Source: Hexactinellida sp. DTS-2022 (Eukaryota > Porifera > Hexactinellida). Taken from it: DNA of 64,000 bases. The DNA lies in NCBI GenBank assembly GCA_028753945.1, contig JAPNXP010000008.1, positions 3,410,001 through 3,474,000 of the forward strand, read 5' to 3'. This document shows, one piece after another, positions 32,731 to 44,451 of the stretch (position 1 is its first letter; each line of letters starts with the position of its first letter). The translations under genes and the position numbers were made by a program. The notes beneath the pieces were generated by a model. The model saw only the letters and a program-made list of their open reading frames with translations, had not been told where the DNA came from and searched no databases.

Positions 32731-33229
32731 TTTAATCTCAATATCAGTACCAAAAGGAGCTTCTTGCGCAATCCTTGTAGTCCACCTTTTATTAAATTCC
32801 TCCATAATTTGGGTTTATGAGATCATCAGGAAATGTTAGTAATGAGTTTAGTTATCTTCTTTTTACGAAATATATGAAACAATTGTCATTGCAAATGATC
32901 TATATTTTCAATTTATAGGGTAATACAAATTCATTTACTCTGAACCACTCAATTCGCCTTGTGATTACGAATTATATAGTATAGTCCTTAAGACTGTAAT
33001 TCTTTGTTATATAACTTCCGATCAAACTTAGATAATACAATACTTGGTAGTTGTATCTGGCTGAGGAGGACCTGAGATGTTTGATAATTTTATTGCATTA
33101 ATTATTATTCCTGAATTACCGCACTTACTACACAGAATCCAGGGAGGAGTTTGTTAAATCTTTTCGACACTACATTAAACAGATTTCCTTTGAGACGGAC
33201 GGGTTTTTAATAATAATTTGAAACGAGCC

Positions 33230-33290
33230 CTCCGGTCTCGGTCGTTTTGCGATAAATCACTCAACCGCTACGCGGCCTCGATTTTATTGT
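33230..33290. repeat. Truncated GAGCCC-type repeat
   Basis: ACGAGCCCTCCGGTCTCGGT followed by CGTTTTGCGAT and CCGCTACGCGG: a decayed start of the unit described at 10763-12566. Confidence 0.5.
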
Positions 33291-33298
33291 ATTAAATA

Positions 33299-33433
33299 CA
33301 ATAGAACCTGTTAATACGGTCACCCAAGGGACTGACCATTATGTACAGGTGACCGCTATATACAGGTTAATTATAATATTGGTAGTAAAGTGGGGACAAA
33401 TTTCTAAGTGGCCGTTTTAGACAAGTTCTACTG
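33299..33433. mobile_element. Tc1/mariner-like MITE (135 bp)
   Basis: Ends CAATAGAACCTGTTAATACG and GGCCGTTTTAGACAAGTTCT ACTG, flanked by TA (33297-33298, 33434-33435). Confidence 0.7.
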
Positions 33434-33747
33434 TATTTGTCTTATTATTAGTCAATTCAACTTAACAACAGCAAAATTATCATATTTACTATGTAAATAA
33501 TTATATTCAGATATGCTTATACAGTCAGGTCTGCTTGTTGTAAACAGTTTTTCTTCTGCTTAATATGTAAAACTTTTTCTTATGAGCAAGCCCTATGGTC
33601 CCAATTTAGCAACTCATAGGGTTTGTATTACGTTGAGTTCGCTTATTATGCACAATTTTTGGTCCCTTGAATGTTCATAATAAAAGAATCTGACTGACCG
33701 TGGAAAGATACTTGGTTACCTATTTTGTCACAAAGAAAACAATACTA

Positions 33748-33915
33748 CAGTGAACTCCCATTATAACGGATATAACGAATTATCTGCTTATAACGAAATA
33801 GAGATTTCCCCCCAGAGCACTAAATGTATTAATTATTATCCACTTATAACGAATATCCGGATATAACTAAGGAATTTACAGGTCCCAAGCACTTCGTTAT
33901 AACGAGAGTTGACTG
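33748..33915. mobile_element. Tc1/mariner-like MITE (168 bp)
   Basis: Ends CAGTGAACTCCCATTATAAC and GTTATAACGAGAGTTGACTG, flanked by TA. A related decayed copy lies at 46254-46395. Confidence 0.75.
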
Positions 33916-33922
33916 TATATTC

Positions 33923-34588
33923 CAGGGTTGCCGTGAGAGTGGAATTCCCATCCCATTCCCACAGGATTTCTGTGGGAATTCCCATATGAATCATCAAATA
34001 AATCCTGTGGGAATAAGATTGGATTCATGGGAATGGGAATAGAAATTCCACACAGAATTATTACTAAATTGTCAAATTTGGCTATAACTCACGCACCATG
34101 AATTAATAAATACATAATTGCTAGAAGGTTGACTGTGCGGTTCAGAATGCATAGCAGATACTAAATTCTGAGCAAATCATATCAAAAACTGAATGGAAAT
34201 TTTAGAGACCAAATCCTATCCTCAATATCATAGGCCTGGAGGGCGGAGGGACAAAATTAAATTGGTAAATCAAAATTCTAATTTAGAGGGGTGATGCAAG
34301 ATTTTATGGCCACTTCAGTCGCAACATTGGTACGACATTTGCAACTTTTCACACATACAAATAGGCTGCAATAATAATTCAGAAAAAAAGCCGTAACTGG
34401 TGTAACGGCCTAGCCTTGTATCAGTTGTATTGATATCTATGAGGGTGTCCTATGGGGATCCATACGAGAATTCCCATATGGAGATCCATATGGGAATTCC
34501 CATATAGGATTCCCCACAGGGGAAATCTGATTCCCATTCCCATCACATTCCCGTGGGTATGGGAAACCCCATACCCACGGCAACCCTG
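33923..34588. mobile_element. Element with CAGGGTTGCCGTG inverted ends
   Basis: Starts CAGGGTTGCCGTG and ends CACGGCAACCCTG, perfect 13-bp inverted repeats 640 bp apart, with many GGGAATTCCCAT-type palindromic words inside near both ends. The ends look hAT-like but I see no matching 8-bp duplication, so the class is uncertain. Confidence 0.65.
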
Positions 34589-35004
34589 TTATAATATTCA
34601 GTGTACTAACCGACCAAAAGTATTTGAACAGCAGTAATTTGTATTCGTACATTACAACTTCTCGAGGCATAATTACATTAGTAGATCTATGCTTCAACAT
34701 GGCTATTTACATAAAACGATATGTACAGTATAATAAAATAGCAAAAATTTGAATTTACATTTTTATAAGTGTGTTAAACTCATTAACAATGTAATTAGCT
34801 AATTGAATATATAATTTCTGATCATTAAGATGCAATGAGAATATACAAGTTCTGATTTCACATTGGAACTCCACATGGTCAAATTACTCTAAGTGCATAA
34901 TTTCAAATAATTACGATTATTCTCTACTGAGATACAGCCACATTCCCATTTGTGGATATTGGCTAAAATGACTTGAAATCACAATATTTTAATTTATAAT
35001 TATA

Positions 35005-35154
35005 CAGTGGATGCCGGTTATAAGCACATCGCGGGAACTGCACTTAATGTGCTTATAACCGGCATGTTCTTACAACCGACATAAATTATATAGGGTATAT
35101 GGCAACCGTTTTCCAAGTTCTTATAACCGGTGTGCTTATATCCGACATCTACTG
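35005..35154. mobile_element. Tc1/mariner-like MITE (150 bp)
   Basis: Ends CAGTGGATGCCGGTTATAAG and CTTATATCCGACATCTACTG with TA on both sides. The same family with the same length is at 62075-62224. Confidence 0.8.
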
Positions 35155-35686
35155 TAGTAAGATATTTATAGTCATTTCAGAGTAGTTTAACCATCCGTTA
35201 ATAAGTTACCAGACGAATATTGTGTCTACATTAAAATCCCTATTGTTCAAATACTTTTGGCTGGTTTGTGTATTATTTATAAAGCATAATTCGGAATCTA
35301 CATACTGTTTACCTATTATACTACATTTGGAAGTTAGTCTCTATCTCAATTAGAAATGCGGTTTCTATTCCCCCACTACTTTAATACAATCCAGACAAAT
35401 AAACAATCAAACAAAACAAACAAACAAACAAACAAACAAACAAACAAACAAACAAACAACAATGGAGTTCTAATAATGTAGATAGAGAATCTGGTCGTTG
35501 GAAGTTTGAACCTAGAAAAAATTCAAACAAAGCTGATTTTAGTACGTATCGTTAGAATCGCATTTCTTCTTAGAATATCCCAAATCCGTTTTGAGGAAAT
35601 TTTTTATACTGTTGGCAGAATATCAATTTAGACCAAATATTACGATGTAATTATTGTCCTTCAAATGTACACCAGTATAGCTATCG

Positions 35687-37570
35687 ATGGTACACTTATT
35701 ATACAATTTTTGTTCTTTGATATGTAGGTATTCATTTATTATGTATTTTCTCATTGCTGCTGCCGCTTCCATTCTACTTATTCTCTACTTGTACAAAAAG
35801 GTAAGAAACTTTCAAACTTCAAGGAGTTCTACAAACAACTTTACTGAGCAAAGTTATCAACGCTGTAGAGCATCCTTCGAGGAGAGTAGACTCAAGTATG
35901 ACGTGCTGAAGAAGAGGACTAGTCCAGACCCGGACATTCCATTCTGGGATATCGTTGTAATTACGGCTAGTGACGAAACACAATGTGAAGCCTACGAGAT
36001 ACAAGTTCAAGAGAAAATTCGTAACAAGGTCATACCGCCCTTCTGTGCCTATAGAGTATACCCTGATCCCGGCGGTGTCAAGATTGGGAGCGGGGGCGCT
36101 ACCATGAGAGTGCTAGACCGACTCCGCGCTGAGTTCGGCTGGGAAGAGGTCAGCAAGAAGCGAGTCATGCTTGTGCACGCAGGCGGGTACAGTCAGCGTC
36201 TCCCTAGCCTAACTGCAATAGGGAAACTCTCTATATCATTTCCCGTTGGCAGTGGAAATGAAGTATATCAGGTACTCGAGGCATTGATGATCTCCTTTTT
36301 TACATTTCCTATGAGAATGAAGAGTGGAATAATGCTGTTGGCCTGTGATATCCTTTTTTTGTATTCCGAGGAATCCGACTGGACACTGGATTGCGATGGT
36401 TTCGCCACCCTCGGCAATGTGGTCCCAGTTGAAGAGGGGGTGGGTCACGGCGTGTTGGACTTTGAAGGAATGCCAGAGGCCTGGAGAGAACACTGTATGG
36501 GAGGGTCGCAAGTTTATTTGAGAAAATGTCATAGGTTCCTTCATAAATATTCAGTAGATAACCTTCGTACGATGGGAGTGGTACATATAAATGGAGGCAA
36601 AGAGTTCGTGTATCAAGATAGTTCCTATTACATGTCTTGGGAAGCTGCTCAGAGAATTATTTCCTTCTATGACGCTAACCAACCTATTCAGTGCGAAATT
36701 GATGCTTATGGAGATTTCCTAAAAGCCGCGGCTGCTCCTAATGCCGACTACACATATGACACCAGCAGTGTAGTACAGTCTACTCCTCAGCTCATCCAGA
36801 CTAGGAAGGCCGTGTATGATGTGTGCAGGTCCATCCCGCTTCGTGCTTTGGTGTTTAACACGGGAAAGTATCTACACTTCGGTACTAGCAAGGAGTATAT
36901 CGAGTATGCTACAGACTTAAGCGGTCTATTGCTATCAGATTCAAACGAGTTATTCGTTGGGAAGTCCATCAACAAACCGTTTCCTTACTTAGACAATGTG
37001 CGCGTAATGGCAAGTTTTTTGGATAATTCATCGCTCCTGAGTATCGGCCAGGGTACCATTTTAGAATATTGCTTGATTGAACGTGATGTGAGCATTGGTA
37101 ACAGTTGTTTTATCAGTCACTGCCATTTGCCCCCTGGCACCAATGTACCGGATAATACCTACATGTTCACTGTTGCAATAAGAGATGAGGAGAATGCTGC
37201 ATACGTCACTCCTGTGTTTGGAACAAACGACAATCTCAAGAAGACTAGCTCTCTTGCTCAGATAAACTCCATCGATTATCTGAATACTAATTTACAGGTT
37301 GTATATAGCCTATACAAGGAAAAAGGATATGAAGTGTTCAATAATCAAGAAAATGTGAGTCTTTGGAATGCCAAATTGTTTCCCATTTCTTCTTCCCCAA
37401 CAGATTCTGTTAAGAGTGCTCTTCTTAACATGTCGGCCCTGGGTAGTACACATTGCTCTATATTGGCTAGTAAGTATGTTGCAATGGAGGATATTGTTGT
37501 GCTGAAAGATACAAGAGGTTGCTTTGCTTTTGAAACTCTGCTCAGAGACAGAATACAATCTCAGTTATAA
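35687..37570 (+). CDS. FPGT: Fucose-1-phosphate guanylyltransferase with N-terminal membrane anchor
   Basis: Intronless 627-residue ORF. It follows animal FPGT throughout: FWDIVVITASDETQ (86-99), DPGGVKIGSGGATM (127-140, nucleotide-binding Gly loop), VHAGGYSQRLP (163-173), CHRFLHK, YGDFLKA, and a C-terminal beta-helix-like part with LSLWNAKLFPI. FPGT makes GDP-L-fucose from L-fucose-1-phosphate and GTP in the salvage pathway and is normally cytosolic. Here residues 19-37 (MYFLIAAAASILLILYLYKK) are a clear hydrophobic helix followed by positive charge, i.e. a signal anchor. Two starts are possible: ATG 35687, or ATG 35741 right before the helix, 13 bp after an acceptor-like ATGTAG. Both include the anchor. 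A GTAAG at 35801 inside the frame resembles a splice donor but no in-frame acceptor was found. The gene lies wholly in intron 4 of the WDR49/64-type gene, same strand. Confidence 0.9.
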   Translation: MVHLLYNFCSLICRYSFIMYFLIAAAASILLILYLYKKVRNFQTSRSSTNNFTEQSYQRCRASFEESRLKYDVLKKRTSPDPDIPFWDIVVITASDETQCEAYEIQVQEKIRNKVIPPFCAYRVYPDPGGVKIGSGGATMRVLDRLRAEFGWEEVSKKRVMLVHAGGYSQRLPSLTAIGKLSISFPVGSGNEVYQVLEALMISFFTFPMRMKSGIMLLACDILFLYSEESDWTLDCDGFATLGNVVPVEEGVGHGVLDFEGMPEAWREHCMGGSQVYLRKCHRFLHKYSVDNLRTMGVVHINGGKEFVYQDSSYYMSWEAAQRIISFYDANQPIQCEIDAYGDFLKAAAAPNADYTYDTSSVVQSTPQLIQTRKAVYDVCRSIPLRALVFNTGKYLHFGTSKEYIEYATDLSGLLLSDSNELFVGKSINKPFPYLDNVRVMASFLDNSSLLSIGQGTILEYCLIERDVSIGNSCFISHCHLPPGTNVPDNTYMFTVAIRDEENAAYVTPVFGTNDNLKKTSSLAQINSIDYLNTNLQVVYSLYKEKGYEVFNNQENVSLWNAKLFPISSSPTDSVKSALLNMSALGSTHCSILASKYVAMEDIVVLKDTRGCFAFETLLRDRIQSQL

Positions 37571-37762
37571 CACTTGTTACATAAAGTGATTTGTAGTTTC
37601 TCCGGTCTGCTGAAATTATTTTACATAAATTTATTATTTGTTAATTGGGCTTGGCTCAATTTGGCTCAACATTTTATGCACCAAATGTGTCAAATTTCAT
37701 TCTTCGTAATATATTCCAAAGTAAAAAATAATACCTCTATTTTATAGAATTCTATGATTTAG

Positions 37763-38747
37763 GTAGATAGAGAGGAGCCTCACGTTTGGCAAGAGAGCAA
37801 ACAGCACATTGAAGACATTCTCTGTGCTGACTTATCGTTCCCATACCTAGTTACAGGATCCTATGATGGAATGCTTATTTTGTGGAATACGGAAACAGAG
37901 AAGGAGTTGAGCCGGACTAGAAGTGGCATTAAGGCTCGTGTTGATGGAACCTCTAAGAGAATCTCCAGCCGTCTGGGAGACTCTCTCATTGACAGTTTGC
38001 AGCGACCTTCTAGTCACAAGCTCAGCTCCAGGGAGAAAGGAAGGAAGTCTCCCAATAGGTTAGATTAGATTTACTGTACTTCGGGGGTTTTAACATCTTG
38101 CACTAGAACCAATTGGGACTGATAAATTATTAACTAATGCCTGTAATTACCGTATACCGCAATAATTAATAACTGATTTTCATAGGTTAAAACAGAGGTC
38201 AGCAGTACATGAGGAATCTGTGCCAATAGACGCTCTCCTCTTCTTGAAAGAACGGCTCTCGCTCCGAATAAAGAACCATCTCGTCTCTTCTGAGGGGGGC
38301 TACGCTGTGTTCTGGGATATATTCCACTTCTCGAGACCTCGCCAGACGCTCCGTCTGACTCGATATCCTAACGAGACTGTGCTAGGACTCGCTACCGACC
38401 CTACCAACAGCTTGCTGATCAGTGGGGACACCAGAGGCGAGATTAGGGTATTCTCTCTCAGCACACCGCAAGCCAAACCTGCGATGGGATCCATCAGTTC
38501 TCAGCAGCTGCAAGGAATGGACTGCATATCTGTGTGGAGAGCTCACGACTCTTCCATTGTGAGTGTAGCCTATGTAGCTGGGGAGGGGGCCCAGGATTTT
38601 ATACTCACCTCTTCTGTTGATCGAAATGTTAGACTGTGGACAGTGGATGGGAAATATGTGGGAAACTTTGGTACTCAGTTCTGGGACTTGAAGAACCCAA
38701 CTAGCTATCAGCATCCCAAGACTCCTTGGGGGAATAAGAAGCAGAAG
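37763..38747 (+). CDS. EF-hand/WD40 protein of WDR49/WDR64 family, exons 5-6
   Basis: Exons 37763-38058 and 38186-38747, with GT-AG introns and phases 0 to 2 to 0, continue the frame of exon 4. Exon 5 gives a WD blade (LVTGSYDGMLILWNTETEKE) and a Ser/Arg-rich linker. Exon 6 gives further blades (EGGYAVFWDIF, LISGDTRGEIRVFSL, ILTSSVDRNVRLWTVDGKYV) and ends QFWDLKNPTSYQHPKTPW, a segment typical of the end of the propeller region in this family. Exon 5 begins 192 bp after the stop of the nested FPGT gene. Confidence 0.85.
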
Positions 38748-39109
38748 GTGAGCTTATCTTTATACATTTTAATCTACTGATATATTGCATGTTCTGAACA
38801 CACTTTAAGTTAAGTTTTTCCGTCGGCCAGGGTGTTCCTAACTTTAATCCTAAGGCCATTCTGGTAATATTATACACTCTCATGTATGTACTTACATCTA
38901 TGGTATTTATTATGTTAAATTACTTATAGTTTTGATCAAGTATTGTACATATATCGCAACAACAACATGCAACAACCACAATCTAATCGAAGCATCTATG
39001 TAAATTAAACATCTGGCACTGCCTGGCAGGTCCACATGATATTCATTTAATACAAAGTTAGGATCTAACTAAGTAAAACTCGACTGTTGTGTTCTTTGTT
39101 TGTCCAGGT
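38748..39109. other. Start of intron 6, no features
   Basis: GT donor at 38748 (AAG|GTGAGC). AT-rich sequence without a recognisable repeat until about 39110. Confidence 0.5.
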
Positions 39110-39849
39110 TGTATTGTATTTCTAATGATTGGGGAATAAAAGCCCCATTTATTTTGAGATAAAACTAACTTCATCATTAGCAGACTTCATCAATTAGTAT
39201 AAATAGATTGTGCATAATAGAAAGGCTGCAATTTGATTGATTGAAAATAAATTCATCTAAACAATCATTTGTGCCTGTATTACGTTCATGTTTTTCTTTA
39301 GTATTATTTGGATTCGAGCGCGAGCTATCCTTATCGTGCAACTAAAATTTATTGAGCTACTAATGGGAGGATTTGAATTTCCCAAACAAATTACAATGTG
39401 TAGCATTTTATTAAGGGGACTTTATGAGGAATATATTTATAATTAAATGATTTGTTTCAAGGCGTAGGAAGGCCCGCAGCGACCGTCAATTGAGGTGTGA
39501 AGCGCCGAACAGTCGCAAAGCGATCGAGACCGACGGGCTCGTTAATTAAAAGCGCAATTGGTGTCTGTGTGTTTGTTTGTTTGTTTGACCAGAATTAATT
39601 GGAAAGACTACGAGGCCCAGAAAGCTAAAAAATTGTATACAGGGGTAATTTTATACTGCGACAACGATCTATTGGTTTTTGAAGAGAAATATTCTCATTT
39701 GAAGGAGACAAAATATGTTAGCCAATAAAATTCGAGGGTTTGTTAGTATGGATTAGCAGACTTCATCAATTAGTATAAATAGATTGTGCATAATAGAAAT
39801 ATTTTCTGAGGCTGCAATCTGATTGAGTTAAAATTAATTCATCTAACCA
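39110..39849. repeat. Two GAGCCC-type repeats in tandem
   Basis: 39110-39545 is one unit in reverse orientation, ending GACGGGCTCG. From 39560 a second unit starts with (TTTG)n and runs into the hAT insertion at 39850. It resumes at 44547 and ends near 44885 with GAGCCCTTCG. The target-site duplication (TCTAACCA) shows that the second unit was whole before the insertion. Confidence 0.7.
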
Positions 39850-39942
39850 CATGGGCGTAGCCATGGGGGGGCCTGCCCCCCCCCCCAAATTTTCTACAAT
39901 AACTTTGAATAAGGATAGATTGAGCGTTCGCTCACTTTATTG

Positions 39943-42900
39943 TAGGGCTGAAACGAATATACCGAATATTCGAATATTCGTTAGAAATGATTGAACGAAT
40001 ATTCCTTCGTTTGCAAACGAATATTCGTTACGAATCGAATATTAGATTGAAACGGATATTCGTTGACTAATTTTGGACAACAACAAGACTTTTGTATAGC
40101 TTAGAGATCGTAAATATAAATTCCTACTATAAACCACGACAACTTGAGTTAAAAGGACGCCAGAAAAAATAGTATTTGAAATGAATATAGATAAGAAAAT
40201 GCATGCAAAATGGAATTGGAAGATAAATATAGGTTTAAATGAATGGGTAAAAAATAGTAAATGCAAAAATTTTAAACAAAATTACTACGACGAGTAAAAC
40301 AGCCCGTGTCCTTTTAACCACATAAAGTCCCTTTAACCGCTTCATGTCCCTTTAACCGCTTCATGTCCCTTTAACCGCTTCATGTCCGTTTAACCGCTTC
40401 ATGTCCGTTTAACCGCTTCATGTCCCTTTAACCGCTTCATGTCCCTTTGCCATTACATATCCCTATAGGCTATAACCGATACGTGTCCCTTTATTCGCTT
40501 CATGTCCGTTTAACCGCTTCATGTCCCTTTAACCGCTTCATGTCCGTTTAACCGCTTCATGTCCCTTTAACCGCTTCATGTCCCTTTAACCGCTTCATGT
40601 CCCTTTGCCATTACATATCCCTATAGGCTATAACCGCTACATGTCCCTTTATTCGCTTCATGTCCCTTTAATCGTTTCATCTCCGTTTAACCGCTACATG
40701 TCTCTTTAACCGCTTCGTGTCCCTTTAACCGCTACATGTCCGTTTAACTGCTTCATGTCCGTTTAACCGCTTCATGTCCCTTTAACCGCTTCATGTCCGT
40801 TTAACCGCTTCATGTCCGTTTAACCGCTTCATGTCCCTTTAACCGCTTCATGTCCCTTTAACCGCTTCATGTCCCTTTGCCATTACATATCCCTATAGGC
40901 TATAACCGCTACGTGTCCCTTTATTCGCTTAATGTCCCTTTAATCGTTTCATCTCCGTTTAACCGCTACATGTCTCTTTAACCGCTTCGTGTCCCTTTAA
41001 CCGCTACATGTCCGTTTAACTGCTTCATGTCCGTTTAACCGCTTCATGTCCCTTTAACCGCTTCATGTCCGTTTAACCGCTTCATGTCCGTTTAACCGCT
41101 TCATGTCCGTTTAACCGCTTAATGTCCCTTTAATCGTTTCATCTCCGTTTAACCGCTACATGTCTCTTTAACCGCTTCGTGTCCCTTTAACCGCTACATG
41201 TCCGTTTAACTGCTTCATGTCCGTTTAACCGCTTCATGTCCCTTTAACCGCTTCATGTCCGTTTAACCGCTTCATGTCCGTTTAACCGCTTCATGTCCCT
41301 TTAACCGCTTCATGTCCCTTTAACCGCTTCATGTCCCTTTAACCGCTTCGTGTCCCTTTTTCCGCTTCATGTCCCTTTAACCGCTTCATGTCCCTTTAAC
41401 CGCTTCATGTCCGTTTAACCGCTTCATGTCCCTTTAACCGCTTCATGTCCGTTTAACCGCTTCATGTCCGTTTAACCGCTTCATGTCCCTTTAACCGCTA
41501 CATGTCCGTTTAACCGCTACATGTCCGTTTAACCGATTCATGTCCGTTTAACCGCTACATGTCCCTTTAACCGCTTCATGTCCGTTTAACCGCTTCATGT
41601 CCCTTTAACCGCTTCATGTCCCTTTATCCGCTTCATGTCCGTTTAACCGCTTCATGTCCCTTTAACCGCTTCATGTCCGTTTAACCGCTTCATGTCCGTT
41701 TAACCGCTTCATGTCCCTTTAACCGCTTCATGTCCCTTTAACCGCTTCATGTCCCTTTGCCATTACATATCCCTATAGGCTATAACCGCTACGTGTCCCT
41801 TTATTCGCTTAATGTCCCTTTAATCGTTTCATCTCCGTTTAACCGCTACATGTCTCTTTAACCGCTTCGTGTCCCTTTAACCGCTACATGTCCGTTTAAC
41901 TGCTTCATGTCCGTTTAACCGCTTCATGTCCCTTTAACCGCTTCATGTCCGTTTAACCGCTTCATGTCCGTTTAACCGCTTCATGTCCGTTTAACCGCTT
42001 AATGTCCCTTTAATCGTTTCATCTCCGTTTAACCGCTACATGTCTCTTTAACCGCTTCGTGTCCCTTTAACCGCTACATGTCCGTTTAACTGCTTCATGT
42101 CCGTTTAACCGCTTCATGTCCCTTTAACCGCTTCATGTCCGTTTAACCGCTTCATGTCCGTTTAACCGCTTCATGTCCCTTTAACCGCTTCATGTCCCTT
42201 TAACCGCTTCATGTCCCTTTAACCGCTTCGTGTCCCTTTTTCCGCTTCATGTCCCTTTAACCGCTTCATGTCCCTTTAACCGCTTCATGTCCGTTTAACC
42301 GCTTCATGTCCCTTTAACCGCTTCATGTCCGTTTAACCGCTTCATGTCCGTTTAACCGCTTCATGTCCCTTTAACCGCTACATGTCCGTTTAACCGCTAC
42401 ATGTCCGTTTAACCGATTCATGTCCGTTTAACCGCTACATGTCCCTTTAACCGCTTCATGTCCGTTTAACCGCTTCATGTCCCTTTAACCGCTTCATGTC
42501 CCTTTATCCGCTTCATGTCCGTTTAACCGCTTCATGTCCCTTTAACCGCTTCATGTCCGTTTAACCGCTTCATGTTCCTTTATCCGCTTCATGTCCCTTT
42601 AACCGCTACATGTCCCTTTAACCGCTTCATGTCCCTTTAACCGCTTCGTGTCCGTTTAACCGATTCATGTCCGTTTAACTGCTTCATGTCCGTTTAACCG
42701 CTACATGTCCCTTTAACCGCTTCATGTCCGTTTAACCGCTTCATGTTCCTTTAACCGCTTCATGTCCGTTTAACTGCTTCATGTCCCTTTAACCGCTTCA
42801 TGTCCGTTTAACCGATTCATGTCCCTTTGCCATTACATATCCCTATAGGCTATAACCGATACGTGTCCCTTTATTCGCTTCATGTCCCTTTAACCGCTTC

Positions 42901-44451
42901 ATGTCCGTTTAACTGCTTCATGTCCCTTTAACCGCTTCATGTCCGTTTAACCGATTCATGTCCGTTTAACTGCTTCATGTCCGTTTAACCGCTACATGTC
43001 CCTTTAACCGCTTCATGTCCGTTTAACCGCTTCATGTCCCTTTAACCGCTTCATGTCCCTTTATCCGCTTCATGTCCGTTTAACCGCTTCATGTCCCTTT
43101 AACCGCTTCATGTCCGTTTAACCGCTTCATGTTCCTTTATCCGCTTCATGTCCCTTTAACCGCTTCATGTCCCTTTAACCGCTTCATGTCCCTTTAACCG
43201 CTTCATGTCCATTTGCCATTACATATCCCTATAGGCTATAACCGATACGTGTCCCTTTAACCGCTTCATGTCCGTTTAACTGCTTCATGTCCCTTTAACC
43301 GCTTCATGTCCGTTTAACCGCTACATGTCCGTTTAACCGCTTCATGTCCGTTTAACCGCTTCATGTCCCTTTAACCGCTTCATGTCCCTTTAACCGCTTC
43401 ATGTCCGTTTAACTGCTTCATGTCCGTTTAACCGCTACATGTCCGTTTAACCGCTTCATGTCCGTTTAACCGCTTCATGTCCCTTTAACCGCTTCATGTC
43501 CCTTTATCCGCTTCATGTCCGTTTAACCGCTTCATGTCCCTTTAACCGCTTCATGTCCGTTTAACCGCTTCATGTTCCTTTATCCGCTTCATGTCCCTTT
43601 AACCGCTTCATGTCCCTTTAACCGCTTCATGTCCCTTTAACCGCTTCATGTCCATTTGCCATTACATATCCCTATAGGCTATAACCGATACGTGTCCCTT
43701 TAACCGCTTCATGTCCGTTTAACTGCTTCATGTCCCTTTAACCGCTTCATGTCCGTTTAACTGCTTCATGTCCGTTTAACCGCTACATGTCCGTTTAACC
43801 GCTTCATGTCCGTTTAACTGCTTCATGTCCGTTTAACCGCTACATGTCCGTTTAACCGCTACATGTCCGTTTAACTGCTTCATGTCCGTTTAACCGCTAC
43901 ATGTCCGTTTAACCGTTACATGTCCCTTTTACCGCTACATGTCCCTTTAACCGCTACATGTCCGTTTAACCGCTACATATCCGTTTAACTGCTTCATGTC
44001 CGTTTAACTGCTTCATGTCCCTTTAACCGCTTCGTGACCTTTTAACCTCTTTTTCTTCATTCATTCATTCTCACATGTATTTTTTAATTCTTTGATTTTT
44101 TTTATTTTTTTTAGTTGAACTATTTTTTTCTTTGTTTCCCTACTTATTTTTCATTTAGTTTTGCTTTTACTATTTTAATTTGATTAAATTTACTATTTCT
44201 AAATCTCGTGTCCATTTAACCGAAGTTGTCGTGGTTTCCTACCTAAACTAGCTGATTATTAGCTAACTTGTGTATAATACACTTTGTAACTATTAATATA
44301 CCATTGTAACATTATCAAAAACCTATTTTCCTATGTATTTTGTCTCTAGAAATTGATTTAATGCTTAGTCATCCAAACGAACGAATATTCTAATATTCGT
44401 TCGTTTAGAAAAAGGTTCGTTGTTACATTTCGAATATTCGTTTCAGCCCTA
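39943..44451. mobile_element. hAT-type element carrying a 3.7-kb satellite, nested
   Basis: The ends TAGGGCTGAAACGAATAT and ATATTCGTTTCAGCCCTA are perfect 18-bp inverted repeats flanked by an exact 8-bp duplication CTTTATTG (39935-39942, 44452-44459). Subterminal inverted pieces also match (ACCACGACAACTTGAGTTAA near 40130 against TTAACCGAAGTTGTCGTGGT near 44215). No transposase reading frame is present. The interior is almost all satellite. Confidence 0.92.
40310..44040. repeat. 19-bp satellite with higher-order structure inside the inner hAT element
   Basis: Roughly 195 copies of CCCTTTAACCGCTTCATGT, varying mainly at a few places (CCC/CCG, AACC/AACT/ATCC, TTC/TAC). A variant block, GCCATTACATATCCCTATAG followed by GCTATAACCG, recurs about seven times (near 40450, 40613, 40880, 41760, 42830, 43215, 43660). 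About 945 bp starting near 40751 is repeated almost base for base 880 bp downstream (41631-42575), so the array grew partly by a large segmental duplication. Confidence 0.92.

Larger units (their letters stand above)
29092..37762 (+). other. Intron 4 of the WDR49/64-type gene, hosting other genes
   Basis: An 8.67-kb intron that ends in ATGATTTAG. It contains two interspersed repeats (29340-29640, 29850-30080), a MATE pseudogene (30831-32290), several MITEs and an intact FPGT gene (35687-37570). Stretches 30080-30830, 32720-33225, 34590-35000 and 35165-35686 show no features beyond a (CAAA)n run at 35410-35458. Confidence 0.75.

Noticed and set aside
40310-44040. CRISPR-like direct repeats
   Set aside because: The repeats are contiguous 19-bp units with no unique spacers, inside a hAT element in an intron of a eukaryotic gene.
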